Below, in pieces: positions 1 through 6,383 of a DNA stretch of 10,035 nucleotides (within the stretch, counting starts at the first letter, position 1; each line of letters opens with the position of its first letter). The stretch is taken from contig VFHF01000080.1 in the NCBI GenBank assembly GCA_009392095.1, positions 1-10,035 of the forward strand, given 5' to 3'. Position numbers and translations under genes: made by a program. This DNA is from SAR202 cluster bacterium. GTDB lineage: Bacteria; Chloroflexota; Dehalococcoidia; Lucifugimonadales; UBA3495. Below the pieces are notes generated by a model, which saw only the letters and a list, made by a program, of their open reading frames with translations, was not told the DNA's origin and searched no databases.

Positions 1-123
1 TTATCTTTGGGTATCCTCAACAAGCGTTGACGACGATGCGGTATAGCAAGGTGGAGAGGCTTGAACCCCGGATGCGCCTTGGGTCGACATTCAAGTCTAC
101 TGGGAAGTGGCGGGGTAGCTGCC

Positions 124-139
124 GACCAAGCTATTGGTC
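124..139. repeat. Short perfect inverted repeat, possible operator
   Basis: The arms GACCAA (124-129) and TTGGTC (134-139) are exact reverse complements around the 4-nt spacer GCTA. This could be a protein-binding dyad or a small RNA hairpin. Six-base arms also occur by chance in a window of this size, and no promoter element is convincingly placed beside it. Confidence 0.2.
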
Positions 140-203
140 ATGCATTCGGTCAAATGTATTTGTCCTAGACACAGCCTTTTGACAAACATGAGGCCTAATA
201 AAT

Positions 204-226
204 GGGGCAGGTTAGAAACCTGCCCC
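204..226. terminator. Perfect 10-bp hairpin; bidirectional terminator or dispersed palindrome
   Basis: GGGGCAGGTT (204-213) and AACCTGCCCC (217-226) are perfect reverse complements around a 3-nt loop (AGA). The stem is very stable. It lies 27 nt beyond the stop of the leftward LLM oxidoreductase gene. Read leftward it is followed by ATTTATTAGG, which is U-rich but not a clean U tract, so it is an imperfect intrinsic terminator. The same kind of GGGGCAGG-type palindrome bordered by TAC is familiar to me as a short dispersed repeat in some Chloroflexota and cyanobacterial intergenic regions, so a REP-like element is the main alternative. Confidence 0.55.
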
Positions 227-253
227 TACGTAAACCGTGCTGGTCAGTCCGAA

Positions 254-1300
254 CTACGCTGGCTGTTTGGACCTACCCAGCGCGGGGAATATCTTGTCCC
301 GGAATGCAGCCAGCTCGCCGGTGGCGAACTCGTAGGTCTGGTCCGTCATCAGGTAGAGGTGCTCCATGCCGGCCGCCTCCGCCTTCTTGATCCGCTCGGC
401 GCAGTACTCCGGCGATCCGATCAGGCCCATGGAGTCGCATAGCTGGGCCAGGGCGTCATCTGGCAGGAAAGCGCACAGTTCTTTGGCCTTCTCCCAGTCC
501 TCAGCGTGGGGAACGTCTGGGTAGAGGTCCCAGAGACCTCTGGGAAGCTCGAATTCCGTGAAGTCCATGCCGCCAGCCTTTAGCCAGCGGACATAGGTCT
601 TCTCCATCAAACGCTGCACCGCCAAGGGCCGAGCAATCTCCCGGGCTTCTTTGATGTCATCCCTAATGATGGTGGTGCAGGTGAAGATGGTCTCGATGTC
701 GTCGGGGTTTCTTCCGGCAGACCTGGCGCCGTCGGCGATGATCTCCCTGGCTTCGGCCACCTGATTGGGGTGAATACCGGTCATCAGGACTGCGCCGTCG
801 GCGACTTCCCCGGTAACTTTCATGACTCTGGGCCCAGTGGCTGCGATGTAGACCGGGGTGGTGACGCCGCCCCCGTGCTTCATTCGGCTTGAAGTGGCGC
901 CAAAATCGAACTCGCCTCCGCCCATGAGGTCTTTCATCATGACGACCGCGTCCCGCATCTGGCGCACTGTCGCCGGCGGGATGCCGACGACGTTGGCCGA
1001 ACTATAACCGCGTCCGATCCAGATCTGTGCCCGGCCCGGCGCGACTTCGGAGACGGTCTGGGCCGCGGACGCCAGTACTGATGGGTGCCGTGTTACAGGG
1101 TTGGTGACCGCAGAGGCCACGTTGATGGTTTTAGTGTTCAGCAGCGCATGGGCCATGGAGACGAATACGTCGCGCTCCAGCATCTGAGAATCCAACATTC
1201 CCACGCCATCGAAGCCCGCATTCTCGCACTCCTGGACAAAGGCAGTGACTTCCGGAACAGGCTTGCAGGGGGGCACTCTCAGGTCGATCTTGATGGCCAT
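254..1300 (-). CDS. LLM-class flavin-dependent oxidoreductase
   Basis: A 348-residue protein of the luciferase-like monooxygenase (LLM) superfamily, a TIM-barrel family using reduced FMN or F420. Family features visible: an N-terminal strand followed by a helix with GFDGVGMLDS (29-38); the segment VTNPVTRHPSVLASAA (65-80) and then GRAQIWIGRGY (89-99), which match the usual 'T.P..RHP...A....' and 'G(R/K)...G.G.G' pattern; and PVYIAATGPRVMKVTGEVAD (149-168), matching the conserved 'P.Y.AA.GP......G..AD' block. Length is normal for the MER-like (methylene-tetrahydromethanopterin reductase-like) branch. The ATG at 1300 has a good ribosome site (AAGGAG, 6 nt upstream). It is the second gene of a leftward pair, 36 nt after the SelA-like gene, so co-transcription is likely. 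Cytoplasmic. Whether it is a monooxygenase or an F420-dependent dehydrogenase, and on what substrate, cannot be told. Confidence 0.9.
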   Translation of the reverse strand: MAIKIDLRVPPCKPVPEVTAFVQECENAGFDGVGMLDSQMLERDVFVSMAHALLNTKTINVASAVTNPVTRHPSVLASAAQTVSEVAPGRAQIWIGRGYSSANVVGIPPATVRQMRDAVVMMKDLMGGGEFDFGATSSRMKHGGGVTTPVYIAATGPRVMKVTGEVADGAVLMTGIHPNQVAEAREIIADGARSAGRNPDDIETIFTCTTIIRDDIKEAREIARPLAVQRLMEKTYVRWLKAGGMDFTEFELPRGLWDLYPDVPHAEDWEKAKELCAFLPDDALAQLCDSMGLIGSPEYCAERIKKAEAAGMEHLYLMTDQTYEFATGELAAFRDKIFPALGRSKQPA

Positions 1301-1336
1301 TTGTTTCTCCTTAAATCGGTCGATGCTGAATCTCGG

Positions 1337-2473
1337 TTAGCGGGTCAGTTCTTCCCGTAATCGGCGTATAACCAAGGCATTCTCTTCTTCAGTGAGGTTC
1401 AACGGGTCAACGCCCAATTCGTCCGGTTGGCCCAGAAAATGCAGGTAAATGGGAGTTTCGCCCTCTTCCATACCCTTTAGTATCTCATTCCTGCCGGGGC
1501 CGTTCCAGTCGGGGCCGAAATGCAAGATTGCGTGGGGGATCAGGTAATCGTGGTCGTCATGCTCCAGCGTGACCTTCAGGCCGGGCACCTCGCTAAGAGC
1601 GTCCACCACCTGCTCAGCCAAAGCCCGGTAGGCTCGCATCTCTGCCTCTTCGTCCTCTTCCAAGAACATGTTCAGCGCAGTCACCAAACCCACCACTTCC
1701 TCTTTCGCCACCTTCATCGGCCGCCCCAAGAACTGGGCCGGGTTGGCATGGGCGGCGGCGGCTTCGATTAGGTCGGCCCGTCCGCAGAGGATACCGGTGC
1801 CCTGAGGCCCCCGGATTCCCTTTCCGCCGCTGAACGCCACCATGTCCGCTCCATCGGCCAGGAACTTCTTCAGGTTCTCCCTGGGCGGGAGCATTGACGC
1901 GGCATCGACGATGACGGGCACGCCCCTCGCATGTGCGATCTCGCAGACCTGCGCGAGAGGGATGGCCCTGCGGTTGGTCATGGGGGCGCAGAGAAAGGCC
2001 ACGGCCGCTGTGTTCTTGCCGATTGCTCCTTCCAGTTCCCAGGGATGCGAATATCTGGAATCGCCGATCTCCACCAGTTTGCCGCCTCCTGCCCGGTAGG
2101 CCTGTTCGTAAGGAAAGCGGTGCATGTTCTGGATGATGATTTCGTCTGCCATGTCGGTGGTGTCCGGAAGTTTGCGCATCTTCACTGGGTCTTTGCCGGC
2201 GATACAGGCGGCGGCTTGGAGCACCAGTCCTCCGGCGGCACCGCTGCAGACGAATCCTGCTTCTGCACCGGTCAGCCGGGCGATCTCTTCCCCTGCTTTG
2301 CGGTTCAGTTCATCAACATTGACCATGATCCTGGCCGCCCCGGCCATAACCTCCAAGACCTCGGGCCGGGTCCTGGTGCCGCCATATTTGGTGACCGATC
2401 CTGCTGCATTGATGACCGGTTTTACGCCGAGCCGCTGATAGGCCTGCGATGCGTCCAACGGAATGTTAGCCAC
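1337..2473 (-). CDS. SelA-like / class-V-fold PLP-dependent enzyme
   Basis: A 378-residue PLP enzyme of the SelA-like branch of fold type I, which includes selenocysteine synthase and the D-glucosaminate-6-phosphate ammonia-lyase-type proteins. The N-terminus has the family signature LGVKPVINAAGSVTKYGG (15-32), then EIARLTGAEAGFVCSGAA (63-80). PVIVDAAS (186-193) supplies the Asp that pairs with the pyridine nitrogen (D190). FSGGKGIRGPQGTGIL (214-229) contains the likely Schiff-base lysine K218, and KEEVVGL follows at 257-263. True bacterial SelA is about 460 residues and sits with selB; this protein is shorter and has no such neighbours, so a lyase, aldolase or racemase acting on an amino or hydroxy acid is more likely. 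The start is GTG, chosen because GGGAGGAAAC lies directly upstream. It opens a leftward operon with the LLM flavoenzyme. Substrate unknown. Confidence 0.87.
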   Translation of the reverse strand: MANIPLDASQAYQRLGVKPVINAAGSVTKYGGTRTRPEVLEVMAGAARIMVNVDELNRKAGEEIARLTGAEAGFVCSGAAGGLVLQAAACIAGKDPVKMRKLPDTTDMADEIIIQNMHRFPYEQAYRAGGGKLVEIGDSRYSHPWELEGAIGKNTAAVAFLCAPMTNRRAIPLAQVCEIAHARGVPVIVDAASMLPPRENLKKFLADGADMVAFSGGKGIRGPQGTGILCGRADLIEAAAAHANPAQFLGRPMKVAKEEVVGLVTALNMFLEEDEEAEMRAYRALAEQVVDALSEVPGLKVTLEHDDHDYLIPHAILHFGPDWNGPGRNEILKGMEEGETPIYLHFLGQPDELGVDPLNLTEEENALVIRRLREELTR

Positions 2474-2529
2474 GTTTCCTCCCGAGGCGCTTGCCCCGAT
2501 ACAAATTCCGAACGTTAAAATAATGGGCC

Positions 2530-2538
2530 ATTATAGCA
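2530..2538 (-). promoter_or_regulatory. Extended -10 promoter for the SelA-like/LLM operon
   Basis: On the minus strand the sequence TGCTATAAT occurs: a perfect TATAAT -10 hexamer (2530-2535) preceded by the TGn extension (2536-2538). No good -35 hexamer stands 17 nt upstream, which is typical of extended -10 promoters. Transcription would begin near 2523, giving a leader of about 50 nt before the GTG start at 2473. Confidence 0.55.
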
Positions 2539-2606
2539 ACTCTGAGCCGTGCTATCCGAACAACCATTTTTAGAACGCAACCAGGTCTATCTCCAGCCTG
2601 GCGGTG

Positions 2607-2615
2607 TGATAAAAT
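2607..2615 (+). promoter_or_regulatory. Extended -10 promoter for the racemase-superfamily/nitroreductase/HpaB operon
   Basis: TGATAAAAT on the plus strand gives a 5/6 match to the -10 hexamer (TAAAAT, 2610-2615) with a TGn extension (2607-2609). No convincing -35 box is seen. The start of transcription would be near 2622, leaving a leader of about 57 nt before the ATG at 2679. It lies about 70 bp from the opposing -10 element, so one regulator could control both operons. Confidence 0.4.
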
Positions 2616-2666
2616 CGATTAACCGAACCCAGCCGCCCGTTTCAGAGAGACGTGAATATTTCCGGC

Positions 2667-2675
2667 GGGAGAGAG
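2667..2675 (+). promoter_or_regulatory. Shine-Dalgarno sequence deciding the 2679 start
   Basis: GGGAGAGAG lies just before the ATG at 2679 (GGAG core at 2668-2671, 7-nt spacer). An in-frame GTG at 2652 would add nine residues but has only a weak, too-close AGAGAG before it. The ATG is therefore preferred. Confidence 0.6.
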
Positions 2676-2678
2676 CAG

Positions 2679-3446
2679 ATGGACCAGCTAAATGTGCAGA
2701 CCAAGATCGGTTTGGTGGTGGTGAGCGCATCGTCGATCTCCGAATTGAGATACCCCAAGGCAGCGCCTCCTGGAGTGGCATTCCTAACCAGCCGTATGAT
2801 GCTGTCTGGAGGCGGGGGAATCGAGGCCCTGCTGGAGATGGAGAGCAATGCCGGCCGCGCCGTGGGCGAATTGGTCAGCGCCAAGGTTGATTCTGTGGCC
2901 TATTGCTGCACGGTTAGCGGCGCGCTGCGGGGGATGGAAGGGGACCGGCAGTTCTGCAGGGATCTGGAAGAAGAGTGGGGCACACCCATCACGTCCACTA
3001 TGCTGGCAGTCGCCGAGGCGTTGCAGCACATGGGAATGAAAAATATCGTGGTCACTACGCCCTATCCCGATAGCCACCATGTGGCCGAACGGGCCTACCT
3101 TAAGGAGGCTGGCATCGAGGCCTTGGCTATGAATGGCATGGGTCTGGAAACGGCCGAGGGATTCGCCTCGGTCACTCCACAAGAGATATTCGATTTCGCC
3201 ATGGATGCCTGGAACGAATTTGGCGACGAAGCCGACGGCTTGTTCATCAGTTGTATGAATCACGACGGAATGCCCGCTGCACAGGCACTGGAAGACAAGA
3301 TCGGAAAGCCGGTGGTAACCTCGCACACGGCCACCCTTTGGAGCGCCCTTAGCCAGGCCGGTGAGACCAAGCCGTTGTCCGGCTATGGACGTCTCCTGGC
3401 CGAACCACGGGCCGACCTGCGCAAGAATGCCGCCAGCCCGGTCTAA
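2679..3446 (+). CDS. Maleate isomerase / arylmalonate decarboxylase-like enzyme (Asp/Glu racemase superfamily)
   Basis: A 255-residue cytoplasmic enzyme of the two-domain Asp/Glu racemase superfamily, closest in appearance to maleate cis-trans isomerases and arylmalonate decarboxylases. These use thiol chemistry without a cofactor. The first-domain cysteine motif is YCCTVSGA (75-82: C76 and C77), and the second-domain motif is FISCMNHDG (189-197: C192). The two-cysteine arrangement with about 115 residues between suggests an isomerase or racemase rather than a decarboxylase, which has a single catalytic Cys. VVTTPYPDSHHV (124-135), after a helix carrying ALQHMGMKNI, matches the conserved 'a...lg...i...tPY' block. 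Length is usual for the family. It is first in a rightward three-gene operon with a nitroreductase (42 nt downstream) and an HpaB-type hydroxylase. Such enzymes often act late in ring-cleavage pathways that give maleate-type acids; its role here is inferred from that context. Confidence 0.82.
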   Translation: MDQLNVQTKIGLVVVSASSISELRYPKAAPPGVAFLTSRMMLSGGGGIEALLEMESNAGRAVGELVSAKVDSVAYCCTVSGALRGMEGDRQFCRDLEEEWGTPITSTMLAVAEALQHMGMKNIVVTTPYPDSHHVAERAYLKEAGIEALAMNGMGLETAEGFASVTPQEIFDFAMDAWNEFGDEADGLFISCMNHDGMPAAQALEDKIGKPVVTSHTATLWSALSQAGETKPLSGYGRLLAEPRADLRKNAASPV

Positions 3447-3488
3447 CTTAGTTTAGGTTCCCCGATAAAACAGATTGGAGAAGTCACA

Positions 3489-4106
3489 ATGACCACTGCA
3501 GACCGTTTGACCATGACCCTGGGCGAGGCTATGTTCACCCAGAGGGCCATCCGCAGGCTGAAGCCGGACCCTATCCCCGACGAAGTGATGCGGGACATCA
3601 TGGAATCCGCCATCCGAGCACCCAACGGCGGCAACACTCAGCAGTGGCACTTCATCGTTGTGAAAAACGCCGAAACCAGGAAACAACTGGGCGAGCTATA
3701 TCACGAGGCCTGGTGGGCCAAACGGAAGGACCAAGGCATCATGGGCCCCGAGGATATTCCTCCGGGCAAGAACTCGACGCGTTCGGCCATGCGGCTGGCC
3801 AATGAGTTCGGCGATTCCCCGGTGATGGTCCTGATCTGCGCCCTGAACAAAGGTGGCTCCGGTGGAATCATCCCGTCGGCGCAGAACCTGCTATTGGCGG
3901 CCAGGGCTTATGGCATCGGCGGCACCATTGCAACCTTGCATGCAGTCGTCGACGAGCGGGTCAAGAAACTGCTGAACATCCCAGAGACTGCGGAGATCGT
4001 GTACTGCATGCCGCTTGGCTATCCGCGAGGCGAGTTCGGCTCGGTAAACCGCAAGCCCTTGGAAGAGGTCTGCGGCATGGACCGTTGGGACAACCCCTAC
4101 AAATAA
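3489..4106 (+). CDS. Nitroreductase-family FMN oxidoreductase
   Basis: A 205-residue FMN-dependent NAD(P)H oxidoreductase of the nitroreductase fold, normally a homodimer with flavin at the interface. The N-terminal FMN-phosphate motif is QRAIRRLKPDPIP (18-30). RAPNGGNTQQWHFIVV (43-58) is the classic 'APs..N.QPw.f.vv' block. PSAQNLLLAARAYGIGGT (129-146) matches the conserved 'a.QNlllaA...GlGt' helix, and MPLGYPRGE (174-182) is the closing 'lGyp' segment. Start ATG at 3489 with GGAGAAG about 5 nt upstream. It lies 42 nt after the racemase-superfamily gene and 26 nt before the HpaB-type gene, almost certainly in one transcript. Members reduce nitro groups, quinones, enones or free flavin. Next to an HpaB oxygenase lacking a visible HpaC partner, supply of reduced flavin is an attractive but unproven role. 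Confidence 0.9.
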   Translation: MTTADRLTMTLGEAMFTQRAIRRLKPDPIPDEVMRDIMESAIRAPNGGNTQQWHFIVVKNAETRKQLGELYHEAWWAKRKDQGIMGPEDIPPGKNSTRSAMRLANEFGDSPVMVLICALNKGGSGGIIPSAQNLLLAARAYGIGGTIATLHAVVDERVKKLLNIPETAEIVYCMPLGYPRGEFGSVNRKPLEEVCGMDRWDNPYK

Positions 4107-4132
4107 ACCGCCATTAGCGGCCTGAGGAACAC

Positions 4133-5590
4133 ATGGCGGTACGTACGGGTGAAGAATTCTTGGAAGGTCTGAGAGACGGCCGGGAGGTCTGGCTGGAGGG
4201 CGAACGGGTGGACGATGTGACCACCCACCGCAAGACCGCCCGCATGGCAGCGACTCTCGCTGGAATCTACGACCTCCAGCACCGGACGGAGAACCACGAC
4301 AGGATGACTTTTAAGTCGCCCACCAGCGGAGAGCCGGTAGCCCTGTCCTATCTGGTGCCGGAGACGCAAGAAGACCTGATACGCCGCCGAGGAGCCATGG
4401 AGATCGTCGCCCAGTCCTGCCACGGCATGCTGGGCCGCACACCCGATTACGTGAATATTCAGGTCACAGCCTCCCGCCAACTGGCCCACCTCTACGGCCT
4501 GAAAGACCAGCGGCACGCCGACAACCTGCGCAACTACCACGAGTACGTCAGGGAGCGCGACTTGTGCCTGACTCACGCCTTCGGCCACCCTCAGGTCAAC
4601 CGATCGCTCACCCTTGCCGAACTCCCCGATGAATATACAGCGGTGGGCGTGGTTGACCGCACCAGCGAGGGTGTTATCGTGCGGGGCGCCAAGCTACTCG
4701 CTACCCTCGCCCCGTTCTCCGATGAGATATTCGCGCCGGTCTACCGACCACTGCGGTCGGACATGGAAGAAGACCGGAAGTATTGCATCGGGTTCGCCGT
4801 GCCGGTGGCCACTCCCGGCCTAAAGTTCATCTGCCGACCTAGCCATGATATGGGCCGTCCTCTTGCCGACTATCCCCTGTCCGGTCAATTCGACGAGATG
4901 GACGCCCTGGCCATCTTCGACGATGTTCTGATCCCCTGGGAACGGGTTTTCATCTACGACGACATCGAGCTGGCTAACATGACCGTTCAGAAAGTTACTC
5001 TTTGGCGGCAGTACATGCAGCAGGTATCGGTCAAGAACATCGCTAAGCTGGAGTTTATCCTGGGCATCGTCCACGGCATCACCGAGTCTATCGGTATTGG
5101 CGTGTACGCCCATGTCCAGGAGAAGAATGCTGAGGTCATCGATACACTTGAGACGGTCCGGGCCTACATGCGGGCCGCCGAAGCTGACGCAGCTCCATAC
5201 GAGGGCGAAGGCCTTTGGCCGGCCCCTGAGCCTTGGATCGCAATGCGCAACTGGTATCCGGACGCGTATTCGCGGGTGGCAGCGATCGTCGAGCAACTAG
5301 CCGCCGGCGGACTGATGCTGACTCCAACCGAAGAAGACATGTCTGGGCCGTTGGCCGGAGAAATCGCAAAATACTATCAGGGAGCGTCCATCGACGCCAG
5401 GGAGAAAGTGCGTTTGTTCCGGTTGGCTTGGGACCTGATTGGCACCCAGTTCGGTTCACGTCAGACGCTCTACGAACGTTTCTTCAACGGTGACGTGGTG
5501 CAACTTCGCCAACGCCGCTACGCAACCTACGATTATTCGCGGGCTGACGCGTCCCTGGAACTGTTCATGAGTGAGTTGGAGGGCGGTTAG
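4133..5590 (+). CDS. HpaB-family flavin-dependent hydroxylase (4-hydroxyphenylacetate 3-monooxygenase large-component-like)
   Basis: A 485-residue member of the HpaB/PvcC/4-hydroxybutyryl-CoA dehydratase family with an acyl-CoA dehydrogenase-like fold. The N-terminus shows the usual RTGEEFLEGLRDGREVWLEG (4-23). GRTPDY (101-106) and LTHAFGHPQVNRS (146-158) align with the substrate-site Arg, Tyr and His of characterised HpaB (here R102, Y106, H148). IPWERVFIYDD (267-277) and WDLIGTQFGSRQTLYERFFN (433-452) are conserved late-family blocks, and length is normal. The [4Fe-4S] cysteines of 4-hydroxybutyryl-CoA dehydratase are not reproduced: C96 is present, but no Cys lies four residues on or near positions 290-310. 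A FADH2-dependent aromatic hydroxylase is therefore favoured. These enzymes need FADH2 from a separate reductase; no HpaC-type gene is nearby, but a nitroreductase gene precedes it by 26 nt. Start ATG 4133 has TGAGGAA in front. Substrate unknown, probably a phenol or hydroxylated heteroaromatic. Confidence 0.88.
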   Translation: MAVRTGEEFLEGLRDGREVWLEGERVDDVTTHRKTARMAATLAGIYDLQHRTENHDRMTFKSPTSGEPVALSYLVPETQEDLIRRRGAMEIVAQSCHGMLGRTPDYVNIQVTASRQLAHLYGLKDQRHADNLRNYHEYVRERDLCLTHAFGHPQVNRSLTLAELPDEYTAVGVVDRTSEGVIVRGAKLLATLAPFSDEIFAPVYRPLRSDMEEDRKYCIGFAVPVATPGLKFICRPSHDMGRPLADYPLSGQFDEMDALAIFDDVLIPWERVFIYDDIELANMTVQKVTLWRQYMQQVSVKNIAKLEFILGIVHGITESIGIGVYAHVQEKNAEVIDTLETVRAYMRAAEADAAPYEGEGLWPAPEPWIAMRNWYPDAYSRVAAIVEQLAAGGLMLTPTEEDMSGPLAGEIAKYYQGASIDAREKVRLFRLAWDLIGTQFGSRQTLYERFFNGDVVQLRQRRYATYDYSRADASLELFMSELEGG

Positions 5591-5682
5591 ACCTTCCCGG
5601 GCAGAGTCGATTCGCTCTTCTAGTTAAGGGAAATCAGTCTATGCCAGTTGATGTCACTCTGATAGCGCCGTAAGCGCACGAA

Positions 5683-5731
5683 GGGTCTCGTTGCTTTGGT
5701 GTCAGATGGTTTAAGAACGGCAACGAGATTC
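5683..5731. repeat. Long-stem hairpin between convergent genes
   Basis: TCTCGTTGC (5686-5694) and GCAACGAGA (5720-5728) are perfect 9-bp reverse complements, extended outward in RNA by two G-U pairs and one G-C pair (5683-5685 with 5729-5731). The loop is about 25 nt. It lies between the end of the HpaB-type gene (5590) and the end of the zinc-ribbon gene (5804), so it may slow or end transcription from either side. No U tract follows on either strand, so it is not a standard intrinsic terminator. The rest of 5591-5803 shows no coding potential I can support. Confidence 0.35.
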
Positions 5732-5803
5732 CTAGGCTACCGCCTCGGAATGGCAGATGGGCTGAGTCGTGAATCGGGCCTAATAGTGGCTGCGAGTGCG
5801 CCG

Positions 5804-6241
5804 TTACCCGGTAAACAGATCCTTGACCTTGGTGAGGAAGGAACGGGTCCCGCCGCGTTCCAAGAACTTGGACCAGGACACCTCGGCGGAGTCGCTACGT
5901 TTCAGGTCTTGGACGCGCTGCTTCATGATCTCCAAAACCTTTTTCTCTTCACCTTCGTCCAGCCAGTAGCCGTGTTCGTTCTTGCAGTGGTCGATGGGCA
6001 GGTCGCGGGCACGGTAGTTGAACGTTTCCATGGGCTCGTTGCAATGAGGACAAGAAATATCGCTCTCACGCCGGGCGTACTCGACCATCCCCTTCCGGCT
6101 GTCCTCGTCCATGGAGTGGTCTTCCAGTTGGTCCAACTCATGGAAGTCGAGCCATAGCCCCTTGCACTGAGGGCAGTGGTCTACGTCGATATCCTTGAAC
6201 TTTTTCTCGTCTAAAGCAACATCGCAACGTGGACAGTTCAA
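5804..6241 (-). CDS. Double zinc-ribbon (zf-TFIIB-like) protein
   Basis: A 145-residue cytoplasmic protein with two tandem zf-TFIIB-type ribbons. The first has CPRC (C3, C6) and CPQCKGLWLD (C23, C26; 23-32), the standard four-Cys form ending in the conserved WLD. The second has CPHC (C64, C67) and HCKNEHGYWLD (85-95). There C86 is kept, but the position matching C26 is E89, with H90 beside it, so the metal site may be Cys3His or degraded. The C-terminal 50 residues are charged and probably helical. The only possible start is TTG at 6241: an in-frame TGA lies at 6251-6253, and GAGGAA sits 5 nt upstream of the TTG. Proteins of this type are common, mostly uncharacterised, and thought to bind nucleic acid or protein. 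It stands alone between convergent hydroxylase and co-directional crotonase genes; its role here is unknown. Confidence 0.85.
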   Translation of the reverse strand: MNCPRCDVALDEKKFKDIDVDHCPQCKGLWLDFHELDQLEDHSMDEDSRKGMVEYARRESDISCPHCNEPMETFNYRARDLPIDHCKNEHGYWLDEGEEKKVLEIMKQRVQDLKRSDSAEVSWSKFLERGGTRSFLTKVKDLFTG

Positions 6242-6246
6242 TCTGG

Positions 6247-6252
6247 TTCCTC
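6247..6252 (-). promoter_or_regulatory. Shine-Dalgarno site fixing the TTG start
   Basis: GAGGAA on the minus strand, 5 nt before the TTG at 6241-6239. The in-frame stop TGA at 6253-6251 overlaps it, so translation of the zinc-ribbon protein cannot begin further upstream. Confidence 0.65.
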
Positions 6253-6315
6253 ACTCGATTCCCAAGGGACCGGTTCTGGGATTCGTTCCAATTGCAATCT
6301 GGTCAGCTTAGCATA

Positions 6316-6332
6316 AACCCTTTTCAAGGGTT
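6316..6332. terminator. Weak hairpin downstream of the crotonase operon
   Basis: AACCCTT (6316-6322) and AAGGGTT (6326-6332) form a perfect 7-bp stem with a 3-nt loop, 52 nt past the stop of the leftward crotonase gene. Read leftward it is followed by TATGC rather than a U tract, so any termination would be weak. It could instead lie in the leader or promoter region of the zinc-ribbon gene. The remaining bases of 6242-6383 show no other recognisable element. Confidence 0.3.
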
Positions 6333-6383
6333 AGTCCGGCCGTATATTGGATACGCAGTGACTGGGATTTTGGATGGGGCGGC

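Larger units (their letters stand above)
1..253. other. Left-edge intergenic region with possible gene remnant
   Basis: No gene can be called with confidence here. One plus-strand frame is open from position 3 to a TGA at 180-182 (about 59 codons, entering from outside the window). It could be the 3' end of a rightward gene that converges on the flavin oxidoreductase gene ending at 254. The predicted peptide is rich in Arg, Ser and Trp and has no domain I recognise, so it may be chance. The region also holds a short perfect palindrome (124-139) and a strong hairpin (204-226), listed separately. The hairpin lies 21 nt after that TGA and 27 nt before the minus-strand stop, as expected for a shared bidirectional terminator, which is mild support for a convergent gene end. 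Confidence 0.3.

Noticed and set aside
55..75. T-arm-like string (GGTTCAAGCC on the minus strand) suggesting a tRNA
   Set aside because: The flanking arms do not pair into an acceptor or anticodon stem, the T stem is poorly paired, and no cloverleaf can be drawn.
179..184. Perfect TTGACA as a rightward -35 box
   Set aside because: No -10 hexamer stands at 16-18 nt, and transcription would run antisense through the hairpin into the LLM gene end.
1337..2473. True selenocysteine synthase (SelA)
   Set aside because: The protein is clearly shorter than bacterial SelA, and no selB, selC or in-frame selenocysteine context is seen nearby.
1931..2518. 195-codon plus-strand open frame
   Set aside because: It lies antisense to the well-supported SelA-like PLP gene, has no domain or ribosome site, and reflects the GC-rich codon use of the opposite strand.
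2784..3326. 180-codon minus-strand open frame
   Set aside because: It is antisense to the racemase-superfamily gene, which has catalytic motifs and a ribosome site.
4097..5296. Minus-strand open frames opposite the hydroxylase gene
   Set aside because: Their products show no recognisable family, whereas the plus-strand protein matches HpaB along its whole length.
4133..5590. 4-hydroxybutyryl-CoA dehydratase (AbfD) as identity of the HpaB-family gene
   Set aside because: The pairs of cluster-binding Cys and His residues are not reproduced, whereas the Arg, Tyr and His of the HpaB substrate site are.
6340..6350. 11-mer CCGTATATTGG also found inverted at 9407-9417, as a possible shared operator
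   Set aside because: Shared 11-mers are expected many times by chance in 10 kb on both strands, and the positions relative to the genes differ.
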